Shown here piece by piece: positions 16,980 to 25,364 of a stretch of 64,000 nt of DNA. The DNA is taken from contig NZ_MUXF01000005.1 of NCBI RefSeq assembly GCF_003063295.1, positions 1 through 64,000 of the forward strand, in the 5' to 3' direction. Under the pieces are notes generated by a model. The model saw only the letters and a program-made list of their open reading frames with translations. It was not told the DNA's origin and made no database searches. Positions within the stretch are counted from its first letter, which is position 1, and each line of letters starts with the position of its first letter. The position numbers were made by a program, and so were the translations under genes. The DNA comes from Arcobacter lacus. GTDB lineage: Bacteria > Campylobacterota > Campylobacteria > Campylobacterales > Arcobacteraceae.

Positions 16980-18137
16980 CTAATTATTATCTCTATCTTC
17001 ACTTGTTACACCACCAAATGGTCCAGATTGAACAACTCCTGATAATTTTTCTTTTGTCTTATTTGGCAATAAAGGAAATACAAGTTCGGCAAATCTAAAA
17101 GACTCTTCAAGATGTGGATAACCAGAAAATACAAAAGTATCTATTCCTAAATCTACATATTCTTGTATTCTTTGGGCTACAATTTCAGGATTTCCTACAA
17201 GTGCAGTTGCACAACCACCACGAACTAAACCAATTCCAGCCCATAAATTTGGACTGATTTCAAGTTCTTCTCTTGTTCTTGCTTTTCCACCATTAGTCAA
17301 AGCTGTCATCAATCTTTGACCTTCGGAATCTAGTTTTTGTAAAGCATTTTGAGAAGCATTGATTTTTTCATCATCAAGTTTACTTATTAATTTTTCAGCA
17401 GCACTCCAGGCTTCTTCTTCTGTATCTCTTACTATTACATGAAGTCTAATTCCAAATTTTATACTTCTTCCATATTTTAAAGCTTTCTCTTTTACATCTT
17501 CAATTTTTGCTTTAACTGCTTTTGGAGTTTCACCCCAAGTTATATATAAATCAACTTTTTGTGCAGCTAACTCATGAGCTTTTTGTGAACTTCCACCAAA
17601 AAATAGTGGTGGATGTGGTCTTTGTACTGGTGGATATAAAAGTTTTGCATTTTTTGTTTTATAATGTTTTCCATCAAAATTCACAAGCTCTTTTTCATAA
17701 CTTGCTCTTAAAATCTCTTTCCATAAATCTACAAATTCAGCTGCCGTTTCATATCTCTCATCTGAATCTTGAAATAATCCATCACCTTCAAGTTCATCTT
17801 TATCACCACCTGCAACAAGATTAAAAGCAACTCTTCCATTTGAAAATCTATCTAATGTTGAAGCTATTCTTGCAGCTAAAGCTGGTTGTAAAAGTCCTGG
17901 TCTAAGTGCAACTAAAAATTTTAATTTTGAAGTTACTCCTATTAAGCTTGAAGCCACTACAAAAGGGTCTTCACAAGATCTTCCTGTAGGAATTAAAACT
18001 CCATCATATCCCAAAGTATCAGCTGCAACTGCAACTTGTTTTACATAATCAAAGTCAGATACTCTTGATTGATCTTTTGAACCTAAGTATCTGTTATCTC
18101 CAAATGTTGGTATAAACCAAAATATATCTAAAGCCAT
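16980..18137 (-). CDS. ssuD: SsuD-like FMN-dependent alkanesulfonate monooxygenase, second paralogue
   Basis: The 385 aa protein is the most SsuD-like of the three: [14 protein letters not shown] keeps the active-site cysteine, [12 protein letters not shown] holds the arginine and histidine, and [12 protein letters not shown] and [24 protein letters not shown] are as in the E. coli enzyme. It would release sulfite from alkanesulfonates with reduced FMN. No SsuE-type flavin reductase gene is seen in the operon. It starts two bases after the SsuA stop codon and is followed closely by the third paralogue. Confidence 0.92.
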   Translation of the reverse strand: MALDIFWFIPTFGDNRYLGSKDQSRVSDFDYVKQVAVAADTLGYDGVLIPTGRSCEDPFVVASSLIGVTSKLKFLVALRPGLLQPALAARIASTLDRFSNGRVAFNLVAGGDKDELEGDGLFQDSDERYETAAEFVDLWKEILRASYEKELVNFDGKHYKTKNAKLLYPPVQRPHPPLFFGGSSQKAHELAAQKVDLYITWGETPKAVKAKIEDVKEKALKYGRSIKFGIRLHVIVRDTEEEAWSAAEKLISKLDDEKINASQNALQKLDSEGQRLMTALTNGGKARTREELEISPNLWAGIGLVRGGCATALVGNPEIVAQRIQEYVDLGIDTFVFSGYPHLEESFRFAELVFPLLPNKTKEKLSGVVQSGPFGGVTSEDRDNN

Positions 18138-18139
18138 TT

Positions 18140-19090
18140 TTATTTTCCTTTTTTAGTTTCAGGAATCCAAACAACACTTTTTATATCTAGTTTTTTTGGA
18201 ATTAATTTTAAATCATAAAATGTATCTGCAATTTTTTGTTGCTCTTTGATAACTTCATCATTTAGATAATTTATTCCATAACCACCTCTATCTAATGCTT
18301 TTTCTAGTGTAAGTAGATCTAATCCCGTAAGTGGAGATAAAGCTGCTGCTACTTCAGTTGGTTTTGAAATTGCCCAATCATTTACTTTTTTTAATTCATC
18401 AAAAATAATTGCAACAACATCTGGTCTTCTTGCTGCATAACTCTCTTCTGCTAGATAAAATTGATGATTATTTACTGTATTTGTTCCATCTTGTACAAGT
18501 TTTGCATCTAAAGTTGTTTGAGCTGCTGCATAAAATGGATCCCAAATTACCCAAGCATCAACACTTCCTTTTTCAAAGGCTGCTCTTGCATCTGCAGGGG
18601 CAAGAAATACTGTTTGTATATCACTATATTTTAATCCTGCATTTTCCAAAGCTCTAACTAATAAATAGTGAACATTTGAGCCTTTATTTAAAACAACTTT
18701 TTTACCTTTTAAATCTGTGACTGTATTGATAGCTGAATTTTTTGGCACAATAATAGCTTCACCTTTTGGAGCTGGAGGTTCATATCCTATATATTTGATT
18801 TTTGCATTTGCTGCTTGTGCAAAAATTGGAGGTGTTTCACCAACTGTTCCAAAATCAATACTTCCAACATTCAATCCCTCAAGTAATTGAGGCCCTGCTG
18901 CAAACTCATTCCAAGTTACTTTTACACCAAGTGGTTCTAATCTTTTTTCTAAATTACCACTTGCTTTTAATAAAATCAAAGTTCCATACTTTTGAAAGCC
19001 AATTCTTAAAACATCTTCTTTATTTGCAGAAAATCCTAAAATAGGAATAATTGCTAATAAAACTAAAATTTTTCTAACTAAATTTTTCAT
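18140..19090 (-). CDS. ssuA: Aliphatic sulfonate-binding periplasmic protein, second SsuA
   Basis: The 316 aa protein has a signal peptide ending near GFSA and the SsuA pattern: [69 protein letters not shown] and a C-terminus with SVVWIPE. It is closely similar to the first SsuA (22680-23624), which indicates duplication of an ssuA-ssuD unit. I start at the ATG 19088-19090 with AAGGAAAAAATA upstream; ten more in-frame codons to 19120 cover a leader element instead. Confidence 0.92.
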   Translation of the reverse strand: MKNLVRKILVLLAIIPILGFSANKEDVLRIGFQKYGTLILLKASGNLEKRLEPLGVKVTWNEFAAGPQLLEGLNVGSIDFGTVGETPPIFAQAANAKIKYIGYEPPAPKGEAIIVPKNSAINTVTDLKGKKVVLNKGSNVHYLLVRALENAGLKYSDIQTVFLAPADARAAFEKGSVDAWVIWDPFYAAAQTTLDAKLVQDGTNTVNNHQFYLAEESYAARRPDVVAIIFDELKKVNDWAISKPTEVAAALSPLTGLDLLTLEKALDRGGYGINYLNDEVIKEQQKIADTFYDLKLIPKKLDIKSVVWIPETKKGK

Positions 19091-19114
19091 TATTTTTTCC
19101 TTGAATAATAAAAT

Positions 19115-19152
19115 ATACACTAAATGTATGAATATTAAATACTTAAAACTCG
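19115..19152 (-). repeat. Leader element copy 3, upstream of second ssuA
   Basis: A partial copy of the 46-nt leader element occupies the short gap between the amidohydrolase-like gene and ssuA, partly overlapping the upstream stop codon. It keeps the palindrome ATACACTAAATGTAT (plus-strand reading) exactly as in copy 4, while the AAATCT hairpin arm is decayed. It was probably carried along when the ssuA gene was duplicated. Confidence 0.6.
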
Positions 19153-19992
19153 TTTGGCATTTTTATAAAATAAATTGTCCAAAATTTCATCTTTAAAACC
19201 TAATTTTATAAAATCTTCAATTGTCTGTTTCATCGGTCTAAAAGGATATGATGTCCCAAATAAAAGTTGATCTTTAAAAAAACCATTTGCTGCTTCTACA
19301 AAAAGCTTACTTCCTGCTTGAAATATGTACATATCAGGTACTACAAAAACATTTTCATATCTAAATGCAACACCTATCATCTCATTTACATAAGGATAAC
19401 ATCCATGACAAACTACTATTTTCAAGTTTGGAAATTCTCTTGCAATTCTTCCAATTGCTGCAGGATTTGTATGTTCCAAATTTGGTGTTGTTGGTCCGGT
19501 CATTATAAATAATGGAATTTTTAAGCTCTGACATAAATCATATACTGGCAAAAAATCCTTATCATCAAAAGAAACTGCTGGTTTTCCAAATGTTGGTTCT
19601 ACATTTATTCCTTTTAAACCTAAAGTTTCGGTTGCTCTATATATCTCTTCAAACGTTTGAGCTATTCCTTTAGTTTGAGGATCAACTGATGCAATTCCTA
19701 TAAGTTCCTTATATGGAGCTGTTATATCTTTGATTACATCATTTGAGATTGATAAATCTGGTGTATCCCTACCAATTACAACAGCATTTGTTATACCACT
19801 ATCTCTAATTTCTTTTACGTAACCATCTAAAGTAAAAGATTTAGTAAAATGTTCATCATCTTTTGAACCAACTCTTCTATTTAACCATTTGGCAGTTTCA
19901 TACCCTTTTGTCCCTGGTGTTGAACCATAAAATTCACCCAACAATGCAGGCCTACTTCTAAAGTCTATAATTTTTCCATTATACTGACTCAA
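19135..19992 (-). CDS. Amidohydrolase-2 family protein with altered metal site
   Basis: The 285 aa TIM-barrel protein belongs to the amidohydrolase 2 (ACMSD-like) group: IIDFRSRP at the start, GLKGINVEP, PLFIMTGPT, NLKIVVCHGC and LLFGTSYPFRP near the end. The metal-binding HxH of strand 1 is replaced by RSR, and the final aspartate (usually GSDYP) by a serine in GTSYP. Only the histidine of CHG is clearly kept. It may have lost metal-dependent hydrolysis or use another mechanism. It sits between sulfonate transport genes in a tight operon, so a role in processing sulfonates or their carbon skeleton is plausible but not shown. Confidence 0.78.
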   Translation of the reverse strand: MSQYNGKIIDFRSRPALLGEFYGSTPGTKGYETAKWLNRRVGSKDDEHFTKSFTLDGYVKEIRDSGITNAVVIGRDTPDLSISNDVIKDITAPYKELIGIASVDPQTKGIAQTFEEIYRATETLGLKGINVEPTFGKPAVSFDDKDFLPVYDLCQSLKIPLFIMTGPTTPNLEHTNPAAIGRIAREFPNLKIVVCHGCYPYVNEMIGVAFRYENVFVVPDMYIFQAGSKLFVEAANGFFKDQLLFGTSYPFRPMKQTIEDFIKLGFKDEILDNLFYKNAKRVLSI

Positions 19993-20009
19993 CTTTTCCC
20001 TCCTTATTT

Positions 20010-20747
20010 TTAGATATAGTACATATTTCCAAGAACTCTTGATAATATATTTGCTTCTAATTTAGCAAACTCTTGAGTTCCACGTTCTCTTTGTCTTGGT
20101 AAATTTATTTTTAAATCAAGTGTGATTTTTCCACATTCGATTAAAACAACTCTATCACCTAAAATAACTGCTTCACTAACATCGTGAGTTACTAGTAAAA
20201 CTGTAAATTTATGCTCTTGCCAAATTTTTTCAATTAGCGTTTGCATTTCAATTCTTGTTAGTGCATCAAGTGCCCCTAAAGGTTCATCAAGAAGCAATAA
20301 TTTTGGTTTATGTACCAATGCTCTTGCTAATGCAACTCTTTGTTTTTGACCACCTGATAGATTTGCTGGCCACTCATTTGCTCTTGCACTAAGTCCTACT
20401 TCTCTTAAAGCTTCTAGTGCTAAATCATAAGATTCTTTTGGTAAACCTAAAGCTACATTTTCTATTACAGTTTTCCAAGGAAGTAATCTTGAATCTTGAA
20501 ACATTATTCTTGTATTTGGATTTACTCCTAAGGCTTCATCATCATCTAAAAATAGTTTTCCTGAACTTAATTTTTCAAGTCCACCAACTAATCTTAAAAA
20601 AGTACTTTTTCCACAACCACTTCTTCCTACAATTGATATAAATTCACCAGAATCAACTTTTAAATTAAAATCACTCAATACAACTCTATCACCAAAACTT
20701 TTCGTTAAGTTATTTGTTTTTATTTCTATTCCACTTAAATTACTCAT
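20010..20747 (-). CDS. ssuB: Aliphatic sulfonate ABC transporter ATPase (first set)
   Basis: The 245 aa ATPase shows Walker [14 protein letters not shown]-loop [10 protein letters not shown], signature [15 protein letters not shown], Walker [13 protein letters not shown] and H-loop THD, in the pattern of SsuB. It overlaps the permease stop by four bases (ATGA), so translation is coupled. With the permease and SsuA it forms the first sulfonate importer. Confidence 0.93.
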   Translation of the reverse strand: MSNLSGIEIKTNNLTKSFGDRVVLSDFNLKVDSGEFISIVGRSGCGKSTFLRLVGGLEKLSSGKLFLDDDEALGVNPNTRIMFQDSRLLPWKTVIENVALGLPKESYDLALEALREVGLSARANEWPANLSGGQKQRVALARALVHKPKLLLLDEPLGALDALTRIEMQTLIEKIWQEHKFTVLLVTHDVSEAVILGDRVVLIECGKITLDLKINLPRQRERGTQEFAKLEANILSRVLGNMYYI

Positions 20748-21529
20748 TTTTGATAACCTTTATGCCATTTTAAATATCTTTTTTCTAACACTGAAGCAAG
20801 AATATCTGAGATTTTTCCTAAGACTGCATATAATAAAATTCCTAAAACCATTATGTCAGTTTGTAAAAATTCTCTTGCATTCATTGTCATATAACCTATT
20901 CCTTCACTTGAAGCTATTGTTTCTGCTACTATTAAATAAAGCCACATAAAACCTAAAGACATTCTAAGTCCAACTAAAATCGATGGCATTGCTCCTGGTA
21001 AAATAATATTTTTAAACAATCCATAAGAACTTAATCCATACACTTTTCCCATTTCAATCAAATCCTTATCAACACTTCTTAATCCATGAAAAGTGTTTAA
21101 ATAAATTGGAAAAAATACTGCTAAAGCTAATAAAAAAATCTTACTAAACTCTCCAATACCAAACCAAAGAATAACTAATGGAACTAAAGCTAATAAGGGA
21201 ATTGTTCTAATCATTTGTATAGTTGAATCAAGTAAATTTTCTGCCAATTTTGATAAACCAGTAATAAATCCTAAAATAAATCCAATACTTCCTCCAATAA
21301 TTAATCCTAATAATGCTCTTTGTAAACTAACCAAAAAGTGATGAATTAACTCTCCATTTGCTGTAAGAGTGACTCCTGCACTTATCACATCAAGAGGTGC
21401 TGGCATAACTCTTGAAGAAACTAATCCACTTTGAACTACAATTTGCCAAACAACTAAAACTAAAACTGGAATTAACCAAACAATAAAATGGTCAATTAAA
21501 TTTACTTTTATTTTATTTATGAGTTTCAT
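20744..21529 (-). CDS. ssuC: Aliphatic sulfonate ABC transporter permease (first set)
   Basis: The 261 aa protein has six hydrophobic segments and the SsuC pattern: [12 protein letters not shown] near the start, [22 protein letters not shown] and the EAA loop [24 protein letters not shown]. It forms the membrane channel for sulfonates. It overlaps the first ssuD by 17 bp and the ATPase gene by four. Confidence 0.93.
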   Translation of the reverse strand: MKLINKIKVNLIDHFIVWLIPVLVLVVWQIVVQSGLVSSRVMPAPLDVISAGVTLTANGELIHHFLVSLQRALLGLIIGGSIGFILGFITGLSKLAENLLDSTIQMIRTIPLLALVPLVILWFGIGEFSKIFLLALAVFFPIYLNTFHGLRSVDKDLIEMGKVYGLSSYGLFKNIILPGAMPSILVGLRMSLGFMWLYLIVAETIASSEGIGYMTMNAREFLQTDIMVLGILLYAVLGKISDILASVLEKRYLKWHKGYQK

Positions 21530-22667
21530 CGTTTAAAACCCCACCAAATGTTTCACCTTCTGTAATCCCTGATAATTTGTTTTTTACTCTATTAGGTAAC
21601 AAAGGGAATACTAATTCTGCAAATTTATATGCTTCTTCAAGATGAGGATAACCAGAAAATACAAATGTATCAACTCCCATATCTGCGTATTCAGTTATTC
21701 TTTCAACTACAATTTGTGGACTTCCAACAAGTGCAGTTGCACAACCTTCTCTTGCAAGTCCTATTCCTGCCCATAAGTTTGGACTAATTTCAAGTTCTTC
21801 TCTTGATCTAGCTTTTCCACCATTTGTTAAAGCTGTCATTCTTTTCTGTCCAATAGATTCTCTTTTTTCTAAAACTTTATGATGTTGTTGTATTGTTTCA
21901 TCATCAAGTTTACTTATTAATTTTTCAGCTACACTCCAAGCTTCTTCTTCAGTTTCTCTTACAATAACATGAAGTCTTACTCCAAATCTTAGTATTCTTC
22001 CATATTTTGAAGCCCTTTTTTTAAGATCTTCAATTTTTTCTTTAACATCTTGTGGACGTTCACCCCAAGTTATATATAAATCAACTTTTTGTGCAGCTAA
22101 TTCTCTTGCTTCATTTGATGAACCACCAAAAAACAAAGGAGGAGTTGTTTTTTGAACTGGTGGATATAGAAGTTTTGCATTTGTTGTTTTATAAAACTTT
22201 CCATCAAAATTTACAAGTTCTTTTTTATAACTTGATTTCAAAATATCTCTCCAAACATCTACAAACTCTGCTGCAGCTTCATATCTTTCTTCTGGGTTTT
22301 GATATAAACCATCACCTTCAAGTTCCGTTTTATCTCCTCCTGCAACTAAATTAATAGCAACTCTTCCATTTGAAAATCTATCAAGAGTTGCTGTCATTCT
22401 AGCTGCTAGTGAAGGTTGTAAAAGTCCTGGTCTAAGTGCTACTAAAAACTTTAAGTTTTGTGTAGCTCCTATTAAACTTGAAGCAACAACCCAAGGGTCT
22501 TCACATAATCTTCCTGTTGGAATCAAAACACCATCAAATCCCAAATTATCAGCTGCAACTGCAATTTGTTTTGAGTAATTAAAATCAATTATTCTTGAAC
22601 CACTTTTTTCACCTAAATATTGACTATCTCCAAAAGTAGGTATAAACCAAAATATATTTAAAGCCAT
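21513..22667 (-). CDS. ssuD: SsuD-like FMN-dependent alkanesulfonate monooxygenase, first paralogue
   Basis: The 384 aa enzyme keeps the active-site cysteine (GRLCEDP), [12 protein letters not shown] with the arginine and histidine, [12 protein letters not shown] and [24 protein letters not shown]. It would desulfonate alkanesulfonates with FMNH2 supplied by a reductase encoded elsewhere. It follows the first ssuA by 12 bp and has AAAGGTAATAA before its ATG. The three SsuD copies are alike enough to be recent relatives, but differ in the residues around position 55 and at the C-terminus. Confidence 0.92.
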   Translation of the reverse strand: MALNIFWFIPTFGDSQYLGEKSGSRIIDFNYSKQIAVAADNLGFDGVLIPTGRLCEDPWVVASSLIGATQNLKFLVALRPGLLQPSLAARMTATLDRFSNGRVAINLVAGGDKTELEGDGLYQNPEERYEAAAEFVDVWRDILKSSYKKELVNFDGKFYKTTNAKLLYPPVQKTTPPLFFGGSSNEARELAAQKVDLYITWGERPQDVKEKIEDLKKRASKYGRILRFGVRLHVIVRETEEEAWSVAEKLISKLDDETIQQHHKVLEKRESIGQKRMTALTNGGKARSREELEISPNLWAGIGLAREGCATALVGSPQIVVERITEYADMGVDTFVFSGYPHLEEAYKFAELVFPLLPNRVKNKLSGITEGETFGGVLNDETHK

Positions 22668-22679
22668 TTATTACCTTTC

Positions 22680-23624
22680 TTATTTACTATTTTCAGGTAT
22701 CCAAACAACACTTTTTATATCTAGTTTTTTTGGAATTAATTTTAAATCATAAAATGTATCAGCTATTTCTTGTTGATCTTGTATGATTTTAGGTGTCAAA
22801 TATTGAGTTGTAAATACAGCTCTTTTATGTGCAAGTTCTAATGCTTCTACATCTAAACCATTTATAGTTGAAAGTGTTTTTGCTGTTCCAATTGGATCTT
22901 TTGTAAGTAATTCATCAACTTTTTTTATTTCATCAAAAACTATATCAATAACCTCTTTGTTTTTAATATAACTCTCTTCCACTAAATAAAACTGATAGTT
23001 ATTTACTAGATTTACACCATCTCTTAAATTCTTAGCACCAATTTTTAACTCCGCTGCTGCAAAAAATGGATCCCAAATTACCCAAGCATCAACACTTCCT
23101 TTTTCAAAAGCTGCTCTTGCATCTGCTGGAGGTAAAAATGTAGGTTGAATATCACTATATTTTAAACCAGCTTCTTCTAAAGCTTTTACTAATAAATAAT
23201 GAACATTTGAACCTTTATTTAAAGCAACTTTTTTACCTTTTAAATCAGCAACCGTTTTGATAGGAGAATCTTTTGGAACTATGATTGCTTCAGCTTTTGG
23301 AAAAGCCGATTTATATCCTATATATTTAATTTTTGCATTCACTGCTTGTGCAAAAATAGGTGGTGTTTCTCCAACTGTTCCTAAATCAACACTTCCAACA
23401 TTCAATCCTTCAAGTAATTGAGGACCAGCAGGAAATTCTATCCAAGTTACTTTAACACCAATTGTTTTTAATCTTTTTTCTAATGCACCAGAATCTTTTA
23501 ATAATATAAATCCTGGGTCTGATTTTTGATACCCAATTCTTAGTTCTTCAGTTTTTGAAGCTCCAAAACCTAATACTGGAATAATTGCTAATATCGCAAA
23601 TATTTTTTTAACTATTTTTTTCAT
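22680..23624 (-). CDS. ssuA: Aliphatic sulfonate-binding periplasmic protein, first SsuA
   Basis: The 314 aa protein has a signal peptide ending near GFGA and the SsuA signature stretches [50 protein letters not shown] and [15 protein letters not shown]. It is the first long gene of the sulfonate operon. AGGAAAAATTT precedes the ATG, and the leader element plus leader peptide lie upstream, as for sbp. It would deliver sulfonates to the SsuBC transporter. Confidence 0.93.
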   Translation of the reverse strand: MKKIVKKIFAILAIIPVLGFGASKTEELRIGYQKSDPGFILLKDSGALEKRLKTIGVKVTWIEFPAGPQLLEGLNVGSVDLGTVGETPPIFAQAVNAKIKYIGYKSAFPKAEAIIVPKDSPIKTVADLKGKKVALNKGSNVHYLLVKALEEAGLKYSDIQPTFLPPADARAAFEKGSVDAWVIWDPFFAAAELKIGAKNLRDGVNLVNNYQFYLVEESYIKNKEVIDIVFDEIKKVDELLTKDPIGTAKTLSTINGLDVEALELAHKRAVFTTQYLTPKIIQDQQEIADTFYDLKLIPKKLDIKSVVWIPENSK

Positions 23625-23644
23625 AAATTTTTCCTAAAATATAA

Positions 23645-23690
23645 TATACACTAAATGTATGATAATTAAAGACTTAAAAAAATCTCACCT
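23645..23690 (-). repeat. Leader element copy 4, upstream of first ssuA
   Basis: This copy matches the one before sbp (8605-8650) at 44 of 46 positions, although the coding sequences downstream are unrelated. It contains the same two potential hairpins (AGAYTT/AAATCT type and ATACATTTAGTGTAT). Conservation between two different operons suggests function or recent copying. Confidence 0.7.
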
Positions 23691-23699
23691 TATTGCTTA

Positions 23700-23747
23700 T
23701 TAAATTAATTCTACATTTTTAGAATATCTACACATATCGCACATCAT
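23700..23747 (-). CDS. Cysteine-containing leader peptide, 15 aa (MMCDMCRYSKNVELI)
   Basis: This short frame starts ATGATG after AAAGGATAAAAA and ends with TAA at 23700-23702. It shares the first six residues, length and ribosome-binding site with the peptide before sbp, while residues 7-15 differ completely. Cysteine codons stand at positions 3 (TGC) and 6 (TGT), as in the other copy. I infer a cysteine-sensing leader peptide for the sulfonate operon. Confidence 0.72.
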   Translation of the reverse strand: MMCDMCRYSKNVELI

Positions 23748-23789
23748 TTTTTATCCTTTCTTTTAAGGTGATTTATATCATAAAATCTA

Positions 23790-23808
23790 TCACCTACTTA
23801 ATTGGTGA
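23790..23808 (-). promoter_or_regulatory. Predicted Rrf2-regulator operator of the sulfonate operon
   Basis: TCACCTACTTAATTGGTGA differs from the sbp-operon site at one position and lies at the same distance from the -10 element. It should place the sulfonate operon under the same regulator, whose gene is located just upstream. Confidence 0.8.
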
Positions 23809-23809
23809 A

Positions 23810-23839
23810 TTTATATCACAAATTATATTTAAATGTCAA
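23810..23839 (-). promoter_or_regulatory. Sigma-70 promoter of the sulfonate operon
   Basis: On the minus strand TTGACA (23834-23839) is followed after 18 bp by TATAAA (23810-23815); with a 17-bp spacer the alternative -10 is ATATAA. The operator begins one base further downstream. The layout copies that of the sbp promoter. Confidence 0.8.
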
Positions 23840-23856
23840 GAACTTTACAATTAATA

Positions 23857-23890
23857 ATAAAAAAGGCATTTAAAATACTCTTTAAATACC
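23857..23890 (-). terminator. Rho-independent terminator of the Rrf2 gene
   Basis: On the minus strand a ten-pair stem, GGTATTTAAA with TTTAAATGCC, is followed by TTTTTTATTATT. It starts inside the last codons of the Rrf2 gene. It should separate the regulator transcript from the sulfonate operon just downstream. Confidence 0.75.
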
Positions 23891-24340
23891 CAATCCACCG
23901 ATAAATTCTTCTTTATAAACATCTTCTTTCGTAACAGGAGCTTGTCCTAAACAAGAAGCTATTGTTGTTTTATCAAGAATTTGTGCTGTTAAATTTCTAA
24001 TATTTAAAAATACTCTTCTAAAATAACACTTTCCTTCTTGGCTACATGGTTCATAATTTGATACCGAAACACAAGATATCATAGCAATCATACCTTCAAA
24101 ATATCTTATTACTTCACCTAAAGTTATTTCATCAGAACCTTTTGCTAAAACATAACCACCATAACGACCAGGAATACTCTTTACCCAACCTGCTCTATTC
24201 ATTTCAAGCATAATATTTTCTAAAAATCTTCTTGGAACATCAACTGATTCCGATAGTTCTCTTATAGAAATTAAATTGTCAGCTTCTGCTATTGCAAACA
24301 AAGCTCTTAACGCATAATCTGTCTTTTTTGAAACTTTCAT
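23882..24340 (-). CDS. Rrf2-family transcriptional regulator (IscR/CymR-like)
   Basis: The 152 aa protein starts with the Rrf2 pattern MKVSKKTDYALRALFAIAE, a winged helix with VPRRFLENIMLEMNRAGWVKSIPGRYGGY, and a linker with three cysteines, spaced C-x8-C-x5-C, where IscR has C-x5-C-x5-C. A fourth cysteine follows near residue 130. An Fe-S cluster or a thiol-based sensor is therefore possible. I chose the ATG at 24338-24340, preceded by AGGTGATAAAT; a GTG three codons earlier lies inside the operator. It is the obvious candidate to bind the three TCACC-N9-GGT sites, including its own promoter, and to control sulfur genes. Confidence 0.9.
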   Translation of the reverse strand: MKVSKKTDYALRALFAIAEADNLISIRELSESVDVPRRFLENIMLEMNRAGWVKSIPGRYGGYVLAKGSDEITLGEVIRYFEGMIAMISCVSVSNYEPCSQEGKCYFRRVFLNIRNLTAQILDKTTIASCLGQAPVTKEDVYKEEFIGGLGI

Positions 24341-24345
24341 ATTTA

Positions 24346-24364
24346 TCACCTACTTAATTGGTAG
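24346..24364 (-). promoter_or_regulatory. Predicted operator in the Rrf2 gene's own promoter
   Basis: TCACCTACTTAATTGGTAG matches the sulfonate-operon site except in the last two bases. The site also covers the AGGTGA ribosome-binding sequence of the regulator gene. This points to autoregulation. Confidence 0.78.
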
Positions 24365-24365
24365 A

Positions 24366-24394
24366 ACTATATTTTAATTTCGAAATATTGTCAA
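24366..24394 (-). promoter_or_regulatory. Sigma-70 promoter of the Rrf2 gene
   Basis: On the minus strand TTGACA (24389-24394) is followed after 17 bp by TATAGT (24366-24371). The transcript would have a very short leader, with the operator between -10 and start codon. Confidence 0.8.
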
Positions 24395-24431
24395 TAGTTT
24401 TTTTTGGAATTAGAAAAAATCAACTAAAATT

Positions 24432-25364
24432 TTAGCCAATTTTTGCAATTCTAAACGCAACTGCATTTTCAAAAATCAAAGAATTTGAGTAATAACAAGT
24501 AATCATTCCATTACATGGTGCTAAAAATTGATGAATAACATTGCCTTCTAAAGAGTGTACAACTTCACCAATTATTTGATTTTTCGATACATAATTCCCA
24601 GGTACTTCTGTTGGAATAAATATACCACTTTTAGGTGCTTTAACTACATTTATTATTTTTCTATCCATTACTGTTGATTCATATCCATTAAATATATGAT
24701 AATTCAAAATCTTTGTTTTATCCATAAATCTAATAATTGCTTGATTTATTTGATTTGCAGTTTTTTTATCTACTTGATTAATACTTGGACAAATAATAGA
24801 AAAAGCTTTTGTTCCCCAAAGTTGCCAATTATATTGCAAAGTAACACTATCAATTGATTTCATAACTCTATGGTGAATTAATTTAAAACCAAATTTTTTA
24901 GCTGCTTCCAAATCTTCATATCCACTTTTATATAATTTTATATAAGGTAAACAAACTGCTGTATCATGTCGTCTTTCTAAGATAATTCCATAATCATAAC
25001 CATTAAGAGCATCAAAAACTTTTTTTGCAATTCTTTGTGTTGTTTCTCCCTCTTCATATCCTGGAAACATCATATTTATATCTGTATTATCTAAAGGCCA
25101 ATATCTTTTCCCAATATTTAAAGCATAATGATTTATAGAAGGTATGATAAATATATCTCCTTTTATTTTCTCTTTTTTTACTTTATTATTAAAAAAATCA
25201 ACTAAAGTTGAAGCACAATATAAAGGAAGAATTGAATCTCCTCCCATTGCCCCAATTATTGCAATTTTTGGTGCTTTTGGATTTGTACCTTTAAATAAAT
25301 ACCCTTCTACAACTAAAGGTTCTCTACTTAATGATTCTATTCTTAGGATTTCAATTTTTTCCAC
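24432..25364 (-). CDS. M14/AstE-like protein lacking zinc ligands
   Basis: The 310 aa protein aligns by eye with its upstream neighbour: NTDINMMFPG corresponds to DVDLNRTFPG, and both end in a small C-terminal domain with APKSGIF-like and APCNGMI-like repeats. In place of the zinc motif HGDE it has MGGDS, in place of DIHSS it has LERRH, and the late catalytic glutamate is missing. It is probably non-enzymatic, perhaps a partner or substrate-binding subunit of the active copy. I start at GTG 25362-25364 with GGAG six bases upstream; a TTG four codons earlier is possible. It is the last gene of the ATP-grasp cassette. Confidence 0.75.
   Translation of the reverse strand: MEKIEILRIESLSREPLVVEGYLFKGTNPKAPKIAIIGAMGGDSILPLYCASTLVDFFNNKVKKEKIKGDIFIIPSINHYALNIGKRYWPLDNTDINMMFPGYEEGETTQRIAKKVFDALNGYDYGIILERRHDTAVCLPYIKLYKSGYEDLEAAKKFGFKLIHHRVMKSIDSVTLQYNWQLWGTKAFSIICPSINQVDKKTANQINQAIIRFMDKTKILNYHIFNGYESTVMDRKIINVVKAPKSGIFIPTEVPGNYVSKNQIIGEVVHSLEGNVIHQFLAPCNGMITCYYSNSLIFENAVAFRIAKIG

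Noticed and set aside
19091-19120. Ten-codon N-terminal extension of the second SsuA
   Set aside because: It has no ribosome-binding site, precedes a clear signal peptide start and overlaps a leader element.
15863-22667. Bacterial luciferase or other flavin monooxygenase identity for the SsuD-like genes
   Set aside because: The [11 protein letters not shown] and RLHVIVRET stretches and the ssu context point to alkanesulfonate monooxygenase.
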